Assembly (NCBI GenBank): GCA_943737045.1
Contig: CALSFV010000288.1
Span: 434,001 to 498,000, forward strand
Length of the DNA stretch: 64,000 nt
Source: Parapristionchus giblindavisi
Lineage: Eukaryota; Nematoda; Chromadorea; Rhabditida; Diplogasteridae
Direction: 5' to 3'
In this document: piece by piece, positions 1 to 11,705 of the stretch
Position numbering within the stretch: position 1 is the stretch's first letter
How the letters are laid out: every line of letters begins with the position of its first letter
The notes under the pieces: generated by a model
Told to the model about the DNA's origin: nothing
The model's input: the letters and a program-made list of their open reading frames with translations, nothing else
Databases searched by the model: none
Translations under genes and position numbers: made by a program

Positions 1-119
1 CATCATTATCGATCGAAGATTTGTTAGACATCAACTAAGCAATATTGTAAAATTTAATAATTTAATTTAATTTATCATACATCAATAAGATAGCTAGTTT
101 TCAAGAACATTGCTCTGCA

Positions 120-287
120 AACAATTAAAGGAAAGCAAGAGGGATAAACTGCTTAGAGTTCTATTCTATTACTAATTTCTTCTCATTTCATACGAAATCC
201 AGATATTACTAATTATCACTGATTAAATATTACTAATTGATCATTACGGGTATATAAAAGACGAATTTCGCCCAACTTGACACAGAC
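120..287 (+). promoter_or_regulatory. Conserved proximal promoter of paralog A
   Basis: The 170 bp upstream of the first ATG closely matches the same interval upstream of paralog B (3640-3803). It holds a TATATAAAAGAC box at 251-262, about 37 bp before the ATG, and repeated TACTAATT-type motifs spaced over about 80 bp. TATA boxes this clear suggest strongly regulated, perhaps tissue-restricted, expression. Seen: motif conservation between paralogs. Inferred: promoter function. Confidence 0.6.
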
Positions 288-3061
288 ATGAAGATTTTAC
301 TCATTTCAGCACTTCTACTTGCCCAGGTATGGCTTTTCAATTACTACCGAAGTAAGAAGCATCGCCTAATCTGAGATCACCGTTCACTTTTACTTTTCTC
401 TATCAGTAGTGATCAGAGTCTAGCAAGGGTATCCCTTTAACAATAAGAGCACGCCCCGAGCAAATTGTACTCTCCGCTCTGGCAATACTCTCTACTAATT
501 ATAAGAAAGCGAAAGTTGACACAGCGAATTGTATAAAATTTACTTTTGATGTGCCTTTAAAGACAGTAATTACGACTTTATTTAGGCGCTTGCAGACATG
601 ACACGGAGTGATGTTGAGGCAGGTGAGGCACCTTGTATTCATATCTCAATAACATATCTGAAGCCTAGACATGATTATCCTATTACTACTTTGTTTAAAA
701 GTTGCGAAAAGAAGGAGAAACAACTTAAAGGTATTACTCCCTTATAGACTTTTTTCTCTGTGTACTGCATCGATGCATTTTACGCCGTAGCCCCCTCCGC
801 CGCCTCGGATACGCGGCGGAAGGGGTTACGGCGTAGGCACGTAAGGCAAATGTAATGATGCATAAATAGTTTACCCCGGAGCATTTCAGGACAATGCTCG
901 GGCAACCTTCGTTCACGTACATGTTTCGGAGTTCTGTACAATCAAAGCACAACGGAATGCCACAAAGGATATGATCAGTTATATTGCACTCGAGTCGCTC
1001 TCAAGAACAGAACAACGGGTGAGTCGTGCTTCTTCTAAAAAGATGGTAAAGATACAACCCGCGGGTGATCACTGCTAGGCCAGTGATGATTTCTTGTAAA
1101 CGTAAAATTATTAATATCATTGCAAATTTCATTGTACTCCGTGAAACCGTTAATGAAACAGCAAAATTGCATCCAAGTATAGGCACAAATCAATCATTAA
1201 CAGTGTGAATACCAAAAACTGTTCTGAACACTAAAGACCGTATACGTGAACGTTGGCAATCGTTTGCCGGCAAACGTCAGAAGGATATATAACAAACGCG
1301 TGTGACGTCAAAGTTTACAGGCAAACGGTTTGCCAACGTTCAAGTGACGGAAACAAGAAAATAGTTGCCAATCCTCGCATTTCGAGGGTATGCAAATGTA
1401 TGGCTAAGCACGGTTAATCTTCCAGGTGAGTGGAAGATCCACAATGCCATGTTTGCCACGGATCGCGTACTTGATCAGACACAATGTGTTAAAAATACGG
1501 CAGACGTCATGGAGGTTGTCTGCGCGGACAAAAACTGCAAGGTAAATAAAGTCACAGTTCGTCATAGTTTTCTTTGAAACTCCTGGCTCTGGAACCACTC
1601 TCTCGTAAACAAAGAAATCGATTTAGCATCGCCACAGCGGAGAGTTTCAAATTATATCGGGATTTAATTGAAACTCTGCCGGCTAATTTAAAAATGTTTG
1701 GGAGCCCACAGAAACTGGTCGAAAAACATAACTACTTTAATTGTTGAATTTTAAAAATTTAAGTACATTTAGGACTTCGATAAAATGCCACTCGACCGGA
1801 TGGATAAACTGTGCAGTGAGTTCGAATGGAAAGCAGAGCTTGAGAAGAAGATGCGAATTGCGGTAAGCTTCTCCATTGTATTTATTTCGATTAACAAGCC
1901 ATGACAATTATAGAAAGATAAAGAGTACTCTAAACTCGTTATATAAATAGGAACACCCGTGATTATTTGCAACTCTCCGCTCTGCAGCAAACTTCTTTCT
2001 CTGCGAGAGAGCGTTGCTAGAGCGGAGAGTTTCAAATTCGCACGGGTGGGGCTTTCATACATCTCCTCACAGTGATCTTGATCTTGTTCATTGAAAGTTG
2101 TTAGAATGAAAATTTAGAGAAAAATTTAGAACAAGCGCAACCTAACTCCCCCTGATGAGAACGATGGAGATAACGATGATGATGATGACGATGATGTGAT
2201 GGAACCGAGCTCGAATGATGCTAAGGTATGCTGATGTATATTATTATTCAACCATTATAATAATATTTATAATAAATATTAATATTATTATTTACTATAA
2301 CGTATGTGACGGATGGTATTGGCAATGAAGATAACAGAAGAAAAACTATATGAAGTTTTGAGAAGTCGAAACTTTGAGGAAAAAAAGAAAAGTATTGAAT
2401 TATGAAATTGATTACTAAACGGTTTTTCGCAACCTGTTGTATTCAAGGAATGATTGAATCATTTTCAAATATTTTACAGACCAATGACGCCGCTGCAATC
2501 GAGATTTTGAATGAGAAACTACAGTCATTTGAGAAGGTAAGTTAGTTTTTTTTCCATTCGAATCACAACGTTCTTGATACAGTGATGTGGTATAAGCCTT
2601 GACATTCCAGGACCTCAGCGACATTCCTTCCAAAAACGAGATTCGTCTGATATGGGCGGGATTTCTTGTGGTCGTTGCCGTCCTCATTTTCATGAACTAC
2701 AGGGATCAGAGACAATATGAAAGAGCAGCATGGTACGTGCATATCTCTTACTCGCAAAGAGTCGATTTGGATGCTGACTGAAAGAACTTGGCTATAGCTG
2801 CACGTTAAAGGCGCACTCCGAGCTAATTTGAAACTCTCCGCTCTGGGTATGCTCTCGCTCGCTTTCTCTGTCTACGAGAGAGTGTAGCCAGAGCGTAAAG
2901 TTTTACATTTTAAAAAAACTTAAACCTAAACCTGTCCATATAAGACACACAATTGAATTCTTACATCTTTCAGCAACTTCTGCCGCAGCGATGAACTGCG
3001 TCTAGTAGACAACGAAAATTACGATGATCCTGTATATAAACCATGTAAAATTGTGCCTTGA
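288..3061 (+). CDS. Single-pass membrane protein with Cys-rich three-finger-like ectodomain (paralog A)
   Basis: Nine exons, all phase-consistent: 288-326, 586-622, 890-1018, 1426-1541, 1773-1862, 2130-2225, 2480-2536, 2611-2732, 2974-3061; 257 aa. Residues 1-16 are a signal peptide. The mature N-terminal domain has seven cysteines ending in the pattern VVCADKNC, which resembles the last Cys pair of Ly6/uPAR or activin-receptor three-finger domains; two N-glycosylation sequons (NQST, NRTT) fit an extracellular location. An Asp-rich acidic stretch precedes a transmembrane helix at about residues 201-218 and a short cytoplasmic tail. A polyadenylation signal AATAAA lies at 3142. Its neighbour at 3804 is a tandem duplicate with identical exon order. 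I do not recognise the family; the three-finger reading is inference from Cys spacing. The introns hold four hairpin MITEs. Confidence 0.8.
435..562. repeat. TTAA hairpin MITE (family 1), diverged
   Basis: Inverted arms with the family core CTCCGCTCTGGCAA and an outer end GTGCCTTTAA. It lies in intron 1 of paralog A and its right arm is degraded. Confidence 0.6.
763..872. repeat. GC-rich hairpin MITE (family J)
   Basis: Inverted arms with the core GCCGTAACCCC (left arm GCCGTAGCCCCC) around a GCGGCGG-rich stem, with a GTAAGGCAAATGTAATGATG outer arm. Related copies lie at 26228 and 40334. It sits in intron 2 of paralog A. Confidence 0.75.
1574..1660. repeat. Family 1 hairpin MITE, truncated
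   Basis: Arms GAAACTC...GCTCTGG and CCACAGCGGAGAGTTTC face each other across a short A-rich loop. The outer GTGCCTTT ends are missing. Intron 4 of paralog A. Confidence 0.6.
1949..2056. repeat. Family 1 hairpin MITE
   Basis: Core arms CTCCGCTCTG and AGAGCGGAGAG with the loop CTTTCTCTGCGAGAGAG; the outer arms read CACCCGTG/CACGGGTG. Intron 5 of paralog A. Confidence 0.75.
2805..2915. repeat. Family 1 hairpin MITE
   Basis: Begins TTAAAGGCGCACTCCGAGCT and carries both core arms around CTTTCTCTGTCTACGAGAGA. The right outer arm is degraded. Intron 8 of paralog A. Confidence 0.8.
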
Positions 3062-3639
3062 ATAGTTCGATTGTAATCATTGTTAATGTGTTTTAACTGT
3101 CTGTAAAAGTAATTCCTTGGAAGTATGATTTTTAGTTTGGTAATAAAGTTATTGTTTGGTAGAGAAAATTCTGAAAATAGAACTTTCATCATTATTACTA
3201 TCCTTATTATTTATACCATCAGGGGAGATGACCAAAGTAGTTGCAAAAGCTGCACCGGGAACATACTAATCGGCAACAGTAAAGGTACAGTCTCCAAAAC
3301 AACTCAAGATGAGTCAATCGAGGAAAAAACGGGATTCTCAACGAAACAAAACGAGCGTAACATAAATGAGAACACATATCTGGACCCGTCTGGAATAATA
3401 TCCTTCGCGAGCTGATATGATTTTTTTGAGCTTCCCGCGAACATCTAAAAGCATGTTGCAATCGGTTTACGTTTTCTGGAGCATTCGGAAGTGCAAAATA
3501 TTAGTATGGTCAAGCGCTGTAGATTGATACCTGAGCTAGACAACTTGACGCGAAAGCAAGCTGAGAAATCTACATTAGATAGAATTTTTAATTGTTTAAA
3601 TGTCACATTTACTTATCTTTAGTGTTGCTCAGCATTAAA
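3062..3639. other. Intergenic spacer between tandem paralogs
   Basis: About 580 bp hold the poly(A) signal of paralog A (AATAAA at 3142) and A+T-rich sequence. Short open frames occur on both strands, but none has splice context or recognisable content. Confidence 0.6.
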
Positions 3640-3803
3640 TTAACAGAAAACAAGAAGGATGAACTGCTTAAGAGTTCTCTTGAATTACTAATTTGATGAC
3701 ATTTCATACGAAAAACACGATAGTACTAATTATGAATCATTAAATATTACTAATTATTCGTTGGAGTATATAAAAGACAAATTTCTCGCAACTTGACTCA
3801 GAC
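3640..3803 (+). promoter_or_regulatory. Conserved proximal promoter of paralog B
   Basis: Matches 120-287: the TATATAAAAGAC box is at 3767 and the TACTAATT motifs keep their spacing. The conserved block begins near AAGGATGAACTGCTTA, which probably marks the left edge of the duplicated unit. Confidence 0.6.
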
Positions 3804-6800
3804 ATGATAATCCTACTTATTTCAACGCTTCTACTTGTCGAGGTAAGAATTTTGAATTATTATCGAAGTATGAAACATCGCAAACTCTAATCTCGCTGTT
3901 CTTGCATCACTTTCACTTTAGTCTACATATGACTTTTGGTCGGAGTCATTGCTTGGGGTATCCCTTTAAAGGCACACAACGATCTTATTTAAAACCCTCC
4001 GCTCTGGCAAATTATTTCTTCCTCAAAGAAAGCGAGACAGCGTTGGCAGAGTGGACAGTTTCAAATTAGCTGCAGGGGTGCCTCAAACCATCGTAATTTT
4101 CACTCGATTTAGGCACTCGCTGACAAGCCAAGGAGAGAAGTTGAAGCAGGTATGACACTTTGTTTTCATATATAAGATACATTTGAAGATTATCCTGTTA
4201 AAGGGACCGGGAAACGAAAAACAAGTTGACCTCATGTAAAAGAGCTTGAAATTCTGTTTCGAAATATACAAATCTAATATCATAAGAATTCTCTGGTAAG
4301 AAGAACGGCGCAGTTAGAAAACTACAGTCTGCTCCAGTTAACGGGCGCCTTTTCCTAATTGCCACACCAACTCTTTGGAGACGACATGAAATTGAATGTT
4401 TTGATGATAATTCTATCCGCAGTAGAGAATTAGGAAGAATAAAACTCAATAGTGGGCTTTTTCGAGCTTTTCCATGGAGTTAGCATACTGTAGTTCGGAA
4501 ACCTCGCCCGTGGTGTGGAGCAGGCTACAGTAATCCAACTTCTTACCAGAGCGTCGTTTCAAACTTTCAAATACATATTTCTGATCAGTTTTTCAAGCTT
4601 ATCAACATGAGATCAACTATTTTAACTATTTCAATTCGCAATTTTGGATGCCAGCTGCCTTTAATGTTCTTTTCAAACGTTGCGAAAAGAAAGTAAAATC
4701 AGGCAAGCTCTCATCAATTTATTCTCTTGCGTTTTTTTTTCGTGAGAAATTCGTTCAAATATTTAGTAAAACAATGCAATCGATTCGGAAGATAACTCCC
4801 CTCCCTCTTCTCTAACCCCTATTCCTACCACCCACTTTCCCGATTCTCATATTCACTTATTTATTCTTTATTTCAAATGTTGTCACATCTTTATTGGATG
4901 TATGATAAATAAATAAATAAATAAAAAATAATCATTATTCACAGAGCAAAAAACAAGGGTCCAAATGGCGTCCCGGGTCACCCGGGCCGCTCATTTTCAC
5001 CGGGAGATTCGCGCTGGACCGTAAATATTCTATCCCCGATCATTTCAGGACAATGCTCAAGCAACCTCCGTTCACGTACATGTTTCGGCGTCCAATACAA
5101 TCAAAGCAGAACGGAATGCCTAAAAGGCTATGATCAGCTTTACTGCGCGCGAGTCGCTCTCAAGGACAAAGCATCAGGTGAGTCATGTTTGTTGTAAAAA
5201 GGTACATCCCGTTTATCAAAGCACGCAAAGCTTCGTAAATTATCAATAAATATTATCATGGTAGTTGTGGAAAACACAACATCACATCCCTGTGGTCAAG
5301 TAAATTATTCCTTAACGGTGTGGATACCCAAAAACTGTTCAGAACACAATTATGTCATGGGTTCATCGAGAGATAACCATGGACAATCTTCCAGGCGAGT
5401 GGAAGGTCCATAATGCCATGTTTGCTACGGATCGTGTGCTAGATAAGACACAATGTGTCAAAAAGACGGCAGAAGTCATGGAAGTTGTCTGCGCGGACAA
5501 GAACTGCAAGGTAATTAAAGGAAACGCACGAGTTACAGAATTTGAAACTCCACGCTCTTGCGACACTCTCGCTTTCATTGTCTACGAGAGAGTGTTGTCA
5601 GAACAGAGAGTTTAGAAATACCTCGTGGCGTGCTATAACATCTCATCAGGTTTTTTGCTAATTTAGACTTTTTTCCCGTTTTTTTACTAATTTATGTTTG
5701 GGAGTCCATAGAAGAGTCGCGAGGCAGTTTGATTGTTGAATTTAGATAATTTAAATAAATTTAGGACTTCGACAAGATGCCACTCGACCGGATCGAGGAA
5801 TTGTGCAGCATTGAGTCCGATTGGAGAGCAGAGCCCGAGAAGAAGAAGGTACAAATGGTTGTAAGGTTCTCAACTGTAATAACTATGATCCGACAAACAA
5901 GCCATGAAAATGAAATAAAGACAAAGCACTTTTCAAACAACTCTCAATTTTTTACACCCTGTGCAAATTTTACCCTTCGCTCTGCCAATGCTCTCTCACT
6001 TTCTTTGTCTACGAGAGAGCGTTGTAAGAGCGGAGAGTAAAATTTGCTCGGGTTTGACTTTAATGCATGCTCTTACCAATAAGCTTGAAATTTCATTGTA
6101 TCTCATGATAAAGATTTTGAACGATTCAGAGAAAAATTTAGAACAAGCCGCGCTTAACTGCCCCTGGTGACAATGATGAAGAGAACGATGATGACTATAA
6201 GGTTGACGATAAGGTGATTGAATCGAGGACGGATAATGTTAAGGTAAGGTATGTTAAGGTAGGTATTAGGGTAAGGTATGTTAAGGTATTAAGGTAAGGT
6301 TAAGGTAATTATACATACAGTGTTGTTTCGCATCATGTTATATCATGGAATAATTATTTCACTTTCAATTCTTTTACAGGCAAATGCCGCGGCAATCAAG
6401 ATTCTGAACGAGAAAGTGCAGATGTTTGAGAAGGTTAGTGAATTGGTGCAGCGATAGACTCCTCGCTCATGCCGTATTCTCTCGCCGGAAAAAGCAAGTG
6501 AGAGAGTGAGGCTAGAGTAGACAGTCGCAAAATTACTCCCGAGAAAATTTGAAAATGTCCGCACTGACAATGCTCTCTCTCTCTCTTGCTAAAAAACGAG
6601 ATACCAATGCCAGAAAGCATTGAGTATCGGATTAACTTGGAGTGTGCCTTTAAAGGAGCCTTCTTCATAGCAAGAGTCGGTTGGTTTTAATAAAAGTCTT
6701 GCAGGACCTCACCGACATTCCTTCCAAAAACGAGATGCGTCTGATATGGGCGGGATTCCTCGTAGTCGTTGCCGTCCTCATGTTCATGATCTTCAGGGAC

Positions 6801-7169
6801 CACAGAAAATACGCCAGAGAAGCAATGTACTTATGTGTTTATTTAATTTATTTTTTATACTTCATAAAGGTAGCGTGGACTGATTTTCTCACAAAGAGTT
6901 GATTACGATTACGATGATATGAACAACTTCACGTTAAATACACTCCCGAGCTTATTGTATCGTCTGGTTATTCTTTGTCTGCGAGAGAGCGTAGCCAGAG
7001 TTGAAAGTCCAAAATTAGCTCCGAGTGTCACTTTAAACTTCAATTCTTACATACATCTTTCAGCAGCTTCCACCGCAACGGTGACCTGCGTCTGATCGAT
7101 AATGTGCACTATGAAGGGATTCCCGATGCTGTCTATAAACCCTCCGCCATAAAGAGCGTTGTGCCATAA
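3804..7169 (+). CDS. Single-pass membrane protein with Cys-rich three-finger-like ectodomain (paralog B)
   Basis: Nine exons, phase-consistent: 3804-3842, 4113-4149, 5049-5177, 5395-5510, 5765-5848, 6142-6243, 6380-6433, 6705-6826, 7064-7169; 262 aa. The domain order equals paralog A: signal peptide, seven-Cys ectodomain with the same VVCADKNC end, acidic linker, transmembrane helix (LIWAGFLVVVAVLMFM) and a cytoplasmic tail. All splice phases match those of paralog A. Differences are mostly conservative, but the cytoplasmic tails diverge and B lacks two tail cysteines of A. Poly(A) signal AATAAA at 7235. Intron 2 is enlarged to 0.9 kb by a retrotransposon 3' end. Function not recognised. Confidence 0.8.
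3966..4084. repeat. Family 1 hairpin MITE
   Basis: Begins TTAAAGGCACACAACG and ends in TTTCAAATTAGCTGCAGGGG, with core arms around CAAAGAAAGCGAGA. Intron 1 of paralog B. Confidence 0.75.
4790..4925 (+). mobile_element. 3' end of a truncated LINE-type retrotransposon (family R)
   Basis: A C+T-rich 3' UTR runs into CATCTTTATTGGATGTATGA followed by a (TAAA)n tail. The same tail occurs at 16230, 48400 and, reversed, at 61279. It lies in intron 2 of paralog B. Only a few hundred bases of the element remain. Confidence 0.65.
5530..5636. repeat. Family 1 hairpin MITE
   Basis: Core arms around CTTTCATTGTCTACGAGAGA; outer ends eroded. Intron 4 of paralog B, the same intron that holds a copy in paralog A. 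Confidence 0.7.
5951..6062. repeat. Family 1 hairpin MITE
   Basis: Arms ACCCTGTGCAAATTTTAC and GTAAAATTTGCTCGGGTTTG with the family loop CTTTGTCTACGAGAGA. Intron 5 of paralog B; paralog A has a copy in the same intron, so this one may predate the duplication. Confidence 0.75.
6440..6654. repeat. Two adjacent family 1 hairpin MITEs, diverged
   Basis: A degraded copy (about 6440-6540) abuts a fuller one (6534-6654) that ends GAGTGTGCCTTTAAAG. Both are in intron 7 of paralog B. Confidence 0.55.
6933..7036. repeat. Family 1 hairpin MITE
   Basis: Begins TTAAATACACTCCCGAGCT and ends CTCCGAGTGTCACTTTAA. Intron 8 of paralog B, the same position as the copy in paralog A. Confidence 0.7.
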
Positions 7170-7289
7170 AGTGTTCGATTGTGATCATTGTTACCCGAAT
7201 TTTAGTTGTGTATTCTTTGGAATGATTTTTTTGAAATAAAAGTAAAAATAAAAATAAGTTAAAGAATTTCAAATTCGTATTATTATTAT

Positions 7290-7400
7290 GCTTATTCTTA
7301 TTCCATCATATTATGATTGATGGGAAATGTGATGACATGAGGGGATTGAGGATGTCCGCCGCTAAGAGCGATATCGGTGTTAGTTTAGGGTACAGTGTGT
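7290..7400 (-). mobile_element. LINE-type 3' end (family Q)
   Basis: Read on the minus strand, CACCGATATCGC leads to CCCCTCATGTCAT and then ATGATGGAATAAGAATAAG, the same 3' end as at 18965-19085 (+) and about 61637-61720 (-). A severely 5'-truncated retrotransposon. Confidence 0.6.
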
Positions 7401-8339
7401 GTAGAGAGAGAAAAAGAGAAAGCAATATTATGCACATATATATGATATCTGCAGTGCACCATTTCATTCGCACTGGTTCTACATTAGAATATAGGGTCTT
7501 CATCATACATTTTCATACCCTCGGTCGCCTAAAATCAGCTTTCAAAGGCTTCGATTTATCAATTTTGTAAAGTACAACCCGTCACATTTATTTTTTTCCA
7601 CACGATAATGGCTTTAGGGGAACAATGGTGGAAGAGTATATATTATATATATTTTATCAACGTGCGTATGCACGAAACGAAACACATAAAAGTGACTAGT
7701 GAAAATTCACGAAATTTAAATGTGATATATTGGGGGGGGGGTCAGGGTTTGATATCTCAGGGTGGAAAGGGGATCTCTCATAGGATACAATGGTCCCTCT
7801 CTAGGACGAAGACGGAGGGTGACAGTGCGAGTGAGCGAGGAGTGTGTGGTGGTGAACTCAGTTGTGGACCATGAAAACTTGCGGAGGTAACAGCATCTTC
7901 AGTGAGAATGGCCAGGACCAAGGATCAACTATGAAAGATATCGACGACTACAGAAGGGGGTGATGGTGGGACCTACCAGAAAGGATAAAAGAAACAAGCA
8001 TATGTCTGTGAACTACTCGCATGGGGGGCGGACAAGGCGAGATGAAAGGAAATAAGAAAGGGAAAGATATATAAAAGACAAGGATAGAGACAGAGAGAGA
8101 ATTGTTCACATCTTTCACTTTTGTTAGCCTTTTTGTAAATATCAGCAAAAAAATGGAAGAAGAAAATACAGACTCTCACTTGAAAATGTATGTACAACAT
8201 TCTCAATAAATGCTGCAAAATCTTTCATTAGTGCTGAAAAGGTATGATAATGATAATGATATTGAAATCATCATAAGTTGATGGTAATCACAAAATTCAA
8301 AATTCATTATTTCAATGTAAGGAGAATGGCGGGAGTAAG
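7401..8339. other. Gene-free stretch between gene B and the LINE
   Basis: No convincing exon. It contains a run of nine G at about 7733, a purine-rich tract at 7800-8100, and at 8243-8258 the ATAATGATAATGATA short-repeat tail that probably ends the minus-strand LINE. Confidence 0.5.
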
Positions 8340-10990
8340 CTGACGCTTGAAGGCCGGCTAAGTTTCCGAAAGGATTACCTCACGAGGCAACTTACTTAGC
8401 CATCGAGAGACTCTAACTGAAAAACTATTATATCTGGCAGTGTTTCTAGTAAACTCATGATATATACCAAAAGATGTGTGTCTATCACGTGTTTGTCTAT
8501 ATCTAAAGAACTTAGATGGTTCAATAATAGTGGATCGATTCATTATCAATCGAGCTAGAGAAAGATCTGAAACGATTCTTCTATCTGAAAGGGAAATTAG
8601 ACCAAGACATGACAAACGCGTCGAATAACATGGGAGGAAAGGGGGTAGGATGGAGAAGGGTAGCATCTATAGTAAAGAATACGAGTGAAGGTTTTCTGAA
8701 CTTTTTCAATTTTAATTATATCGGATTTGTAATGAGGGTTCCAAAATTGTGATGCAAAATCTAGATGTGGCAATACATATGTTCGGTAGCATTTAAGCAA
8801 AATATGGGGGCAATTTACAGAAACTGCTTTAAGTAGAGTGCGCATAGCAAACATTGCCTTACAGATACGATCTTCAATAGATACAGATTTTTTGAAATTA
8901 GAATGTACTTGTACTCCTAGGTCGCGCATTTGTGAGACATTTGAGAGTTGGCACGAGTTGATAGAATATGAGGCTAACAAAGAGCGAGAACCGATATGTA
9001 AATGAGTGCACTTGGGTGTTGATAATGATAGTTGATTTTGTGTTGTCCAAAGAAAGAGGGCATCAAGAGCAGATTGCATTTCAGATGAACGTGAAAGGTA
9101 TGAATCTATATTATAAGAAATGTAGAGTTTGACGTCATCAGCATATGCCTGCATGCGGAGATTAGGGAATTTTGCGATATGTGTAGATAAATCAGCAATG
9201 TACAACGTAAATAGGAGTGGACCTAGTACACTACCTTGGGGGACACCAGATAAAACTGGGAAAGGCGAAGAAAGAGTATGATTCAATCTTACAGAGAAAA
9301 CCCGATCTGATAAAAATGAGTGTAACCAATTAAGCATGTTATCAGATAGACCATAATATGAACATTTGAATAGAAGTTTGGAGAAGGGGACTGTGTCAAA
9401 TGCACGGCTAAAGTTGAGAGTCCAGATGATAATGCGTTAGTCCAATCATTTTCGCATTCAAGAAGGTTGGTAACTACTGATGCGCCTGATCTAAAACCAT
9501 GTTGATGGGTTGGAATGATATTAAAAGATTCAAGATGATTAACTAGATGGTGCTTTATCAACCTTTCCATTGTTTTTGAGGCTGGTGAAGTGATAGAGAT
9601 AGGACGATATGAGGAGGGAGAACGTTGATCTTTGCCAGGTTTAGCAAGAGGAGTAATCAATGAGTGTTTCCACATAGATGGTACTGTACCAGAGATCATA
9701 CTTCGGTTGAAAATATCACAAAGAGGTAGAGATAAGGCATGGGCACATCTTTTGAATACTATTTGAGGGATATTATCAAAACCACAAGAACCAGAAGGTT
9801 TGAGTTTGCAAAGAGCTTTGAAGACCTCAGAAGGGAAGAAAGTAATTGAAGACATAGAGACAGGGACAGGTTGAGGTAAGAGAGTGGGGACAATGGAATC
9901 ATCTAAAGTAAAATGAGATGCAAATTCGGAAGCTAATAGGTCAGCTTTTTGCTGGGTATCAATGATAGACTTGTTGTTTTTATCTACAAGTTCTTTAGGA
10001 GGAGAGGGTCTGGGTCGAGTTAGCGAAGAGACATGTCTATAGAGGTCCTTGGTGCGTTGTAGTGTTTTGCGCTCAGTGTAAGAATTCCATCTATTGATAC
10101 TTTTAAGCAATGTTTTACTACATTTGTCGTAAAGTGCGCGAACGGTAGGTTGAGCAATTTTGGAGAATAGGGCATTTCTATGAAGGATAAGGTTCTGAAT
10201 ATGCTTAGGATATGACAAAGTAGCATTTCGAGGTGAGCGGAAAGGAACAAATAAGTCAATCGCATTAAGGACAACAGTGACGAAAGAGGAGTATACGGAG
10301 TCAATGTCAGGTTCATCAGAATAGACAGACAACCAATCAATATTGCGTAGATGTGAAGAAAGAGCATCAAAATCTGTGCGGGCAAAATCACGAACAAGAG
10401 TTTGTATAGGAGTAGCAGTTGATGATGAAAGAGAGAAAGAAAGACCAGAGTGGTCACAAGTTGGGAATGCTGGAATTATTGATGAGGAAAGTATAGTTGT
10501 GGGGTCAGAAGCACAGAGCCAGTCAATGCATCTTTCATTCCTAGTGGGAGAGAGAGAAATGTGAGAAAGACCAGATAAAGAGATGAAGTCATGTAACAAG
10601 AGATCAACAGGTGAAGATGGAGCAACGAGAGCATCACTATTAAAGTCACCAAGAAGAATTACTGGATACGGTGATGAAGTAACTAGATCAGTGAGTAGTG
10701 AGATCAAAGATTCAGTCTTAGATGTGTTGTAATTGGGGGGTCTATATACTACACAGATACGAATGAATGACGAAGAGAGGAACAAGTCAATCGATAATGT
10801 TTCGAAATCAGGATGAGTAATCGGTACTGACAAGGGAACTACCCCAGCTTGCTTTTTTCAAACTGTATGAAATTTTGCATAGGCATAGCTGAACATATTA
10901 TAAGATCAGGTGTGAAGTCTAGAAATTCTGGCAGGCAATAGCCGAGCCAGAAAATTGGTCCAAAGTTTTGACCCAGGTGCAGTTAAGTTT
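8243..10990 (-). pseudogene. Dead CR1/Jockey-like LINE ORF2 (endonuclease plus reverse transcriptase)
   Basis: Read on the minus strand from about 10960 to 8358. An APE-type endonuclease region shows the LLGDFNSD motif and a CDHSGL (SDH-like) motif. The reverse transcriptase follows with SYRPISITSPASKTMERL, HGFRSGAS, FSRAFDTVPF, GVPQGSVLGPLLF and the catalytic YADD box near 9140. A C-terminal region with DRRIVSDLSLARL then ends near 8358. At least three frameshifts break it: near 10845 in the endonuclease, near 9410 just before FSRAFDTVP, and near 8620 before the C-terminal region. A stop lies beside the first. The (TCATTA)-like tail at 8243-8258 is typical of CR1-type LINEs. No intact ORF remains, so it cannot act alone. 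Confidence 0.9.
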
Positions 10991-11055
10991 CACACGCTCT
11001 GTGACAAAACGATTTTACGATTCATAGTCTGTTCCCGAAGGACAAGAACAAGTGT

Positions 11056-11126
11056 ATCGGTGGTGTAGTGGCGAAGTGTCTTCAGTTACTTGGCAATAGT
11101 AGTGGGTTCGATGCCGCTATGCTGCA
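11056..11126 (+). repeat. tRNA-like sequence (SINE head or tRNA pseudogene)
   Basis: An A-box-like GGTGTAGTGGCG is followed 40 bp later by a B-box GGGTTCGATGCC, the spacing of a polymerase III internal promoter. No clean acceptor stem or anticodon arm can be folded, so it is not called a tRNA. Confidence 0.4.
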
Positions 11127-11260
11127 GATTTTTTTTTGCATTTTTTTCAAAGATCGATAAATAGTTGATTCTTTGATTTCATGAAATTCATACTTGTTTT
11201 CAATCAAACAATTGTCTATTCCCAATATGTATTCGATCAATTGATCTACCACAACCTATT

Positions 11261-11557
11261 TTGTACGGCGATAATCACTTTTTTGTCATTCCGTGTAGTT
11301 TATTCCCAATGTTTTCTTCCGATAGAGTCATTGGTCGACTGATTCAAGTCTTTGGGACCCCTCAGGATACATCGTTGCTTACTCGGAGAGAGTCAAAAGT
11401 CGCTCAAGAACTAATCAATATTCTTCGGAGTGGTGAAGAAGGAGAGTTGGACGTTGAATCGGAGTCTGATCTGTTAAGGGATGAAGACGAGGAAGCGGAC
11501 CCTGACTGGAATGCAGATGATGATCTTTCGTATATGAGGCCGTTTGCGAGAGAGTAG
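11261..11557 (+). CDS. Acidic 98-aa open frame, unassigned
   Basis: An open frame with an ordinary N-terminal half (IGRLIQVFGTPQDTSLL) and an Asp/Glu-rich C-terminal half ending DPDWNADDDLSYMRPF. Composition looks protein-like, but there is no splice context or homologue I recognise. It lies between LINE parts, so it may be a fragment of another mobile element rather than a host gene. Confidence 0.25.
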   Translation: MYGDNHFFVIPCSLFPMFSSDRVIGRLIQVFGTPQDTSLLTRRESKVAQELINILRSGEEGELDVESESDLLRDEDEEADPDWNADDDLSYMRPFARE

Positions 11558-11705
11558 AGCAAGAGTGACTGGGGTCCGGTACATCAATTTTTCGAAAACC
11601 TGTGAGAAGGGGTTCTCAAGGGTGCTGATGACGATGGGCATGTTCATTTTGCACCTGGAGTCACCGTTGAGGCCAGACGGAGTCGCGTTGAAATCGCGTT
11701 TTTGG

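Noticed and set aside
8597..10833. Intact LINE able to mobilise other elements
   Set aside because: At least three frameshifts interrupt the ORF.
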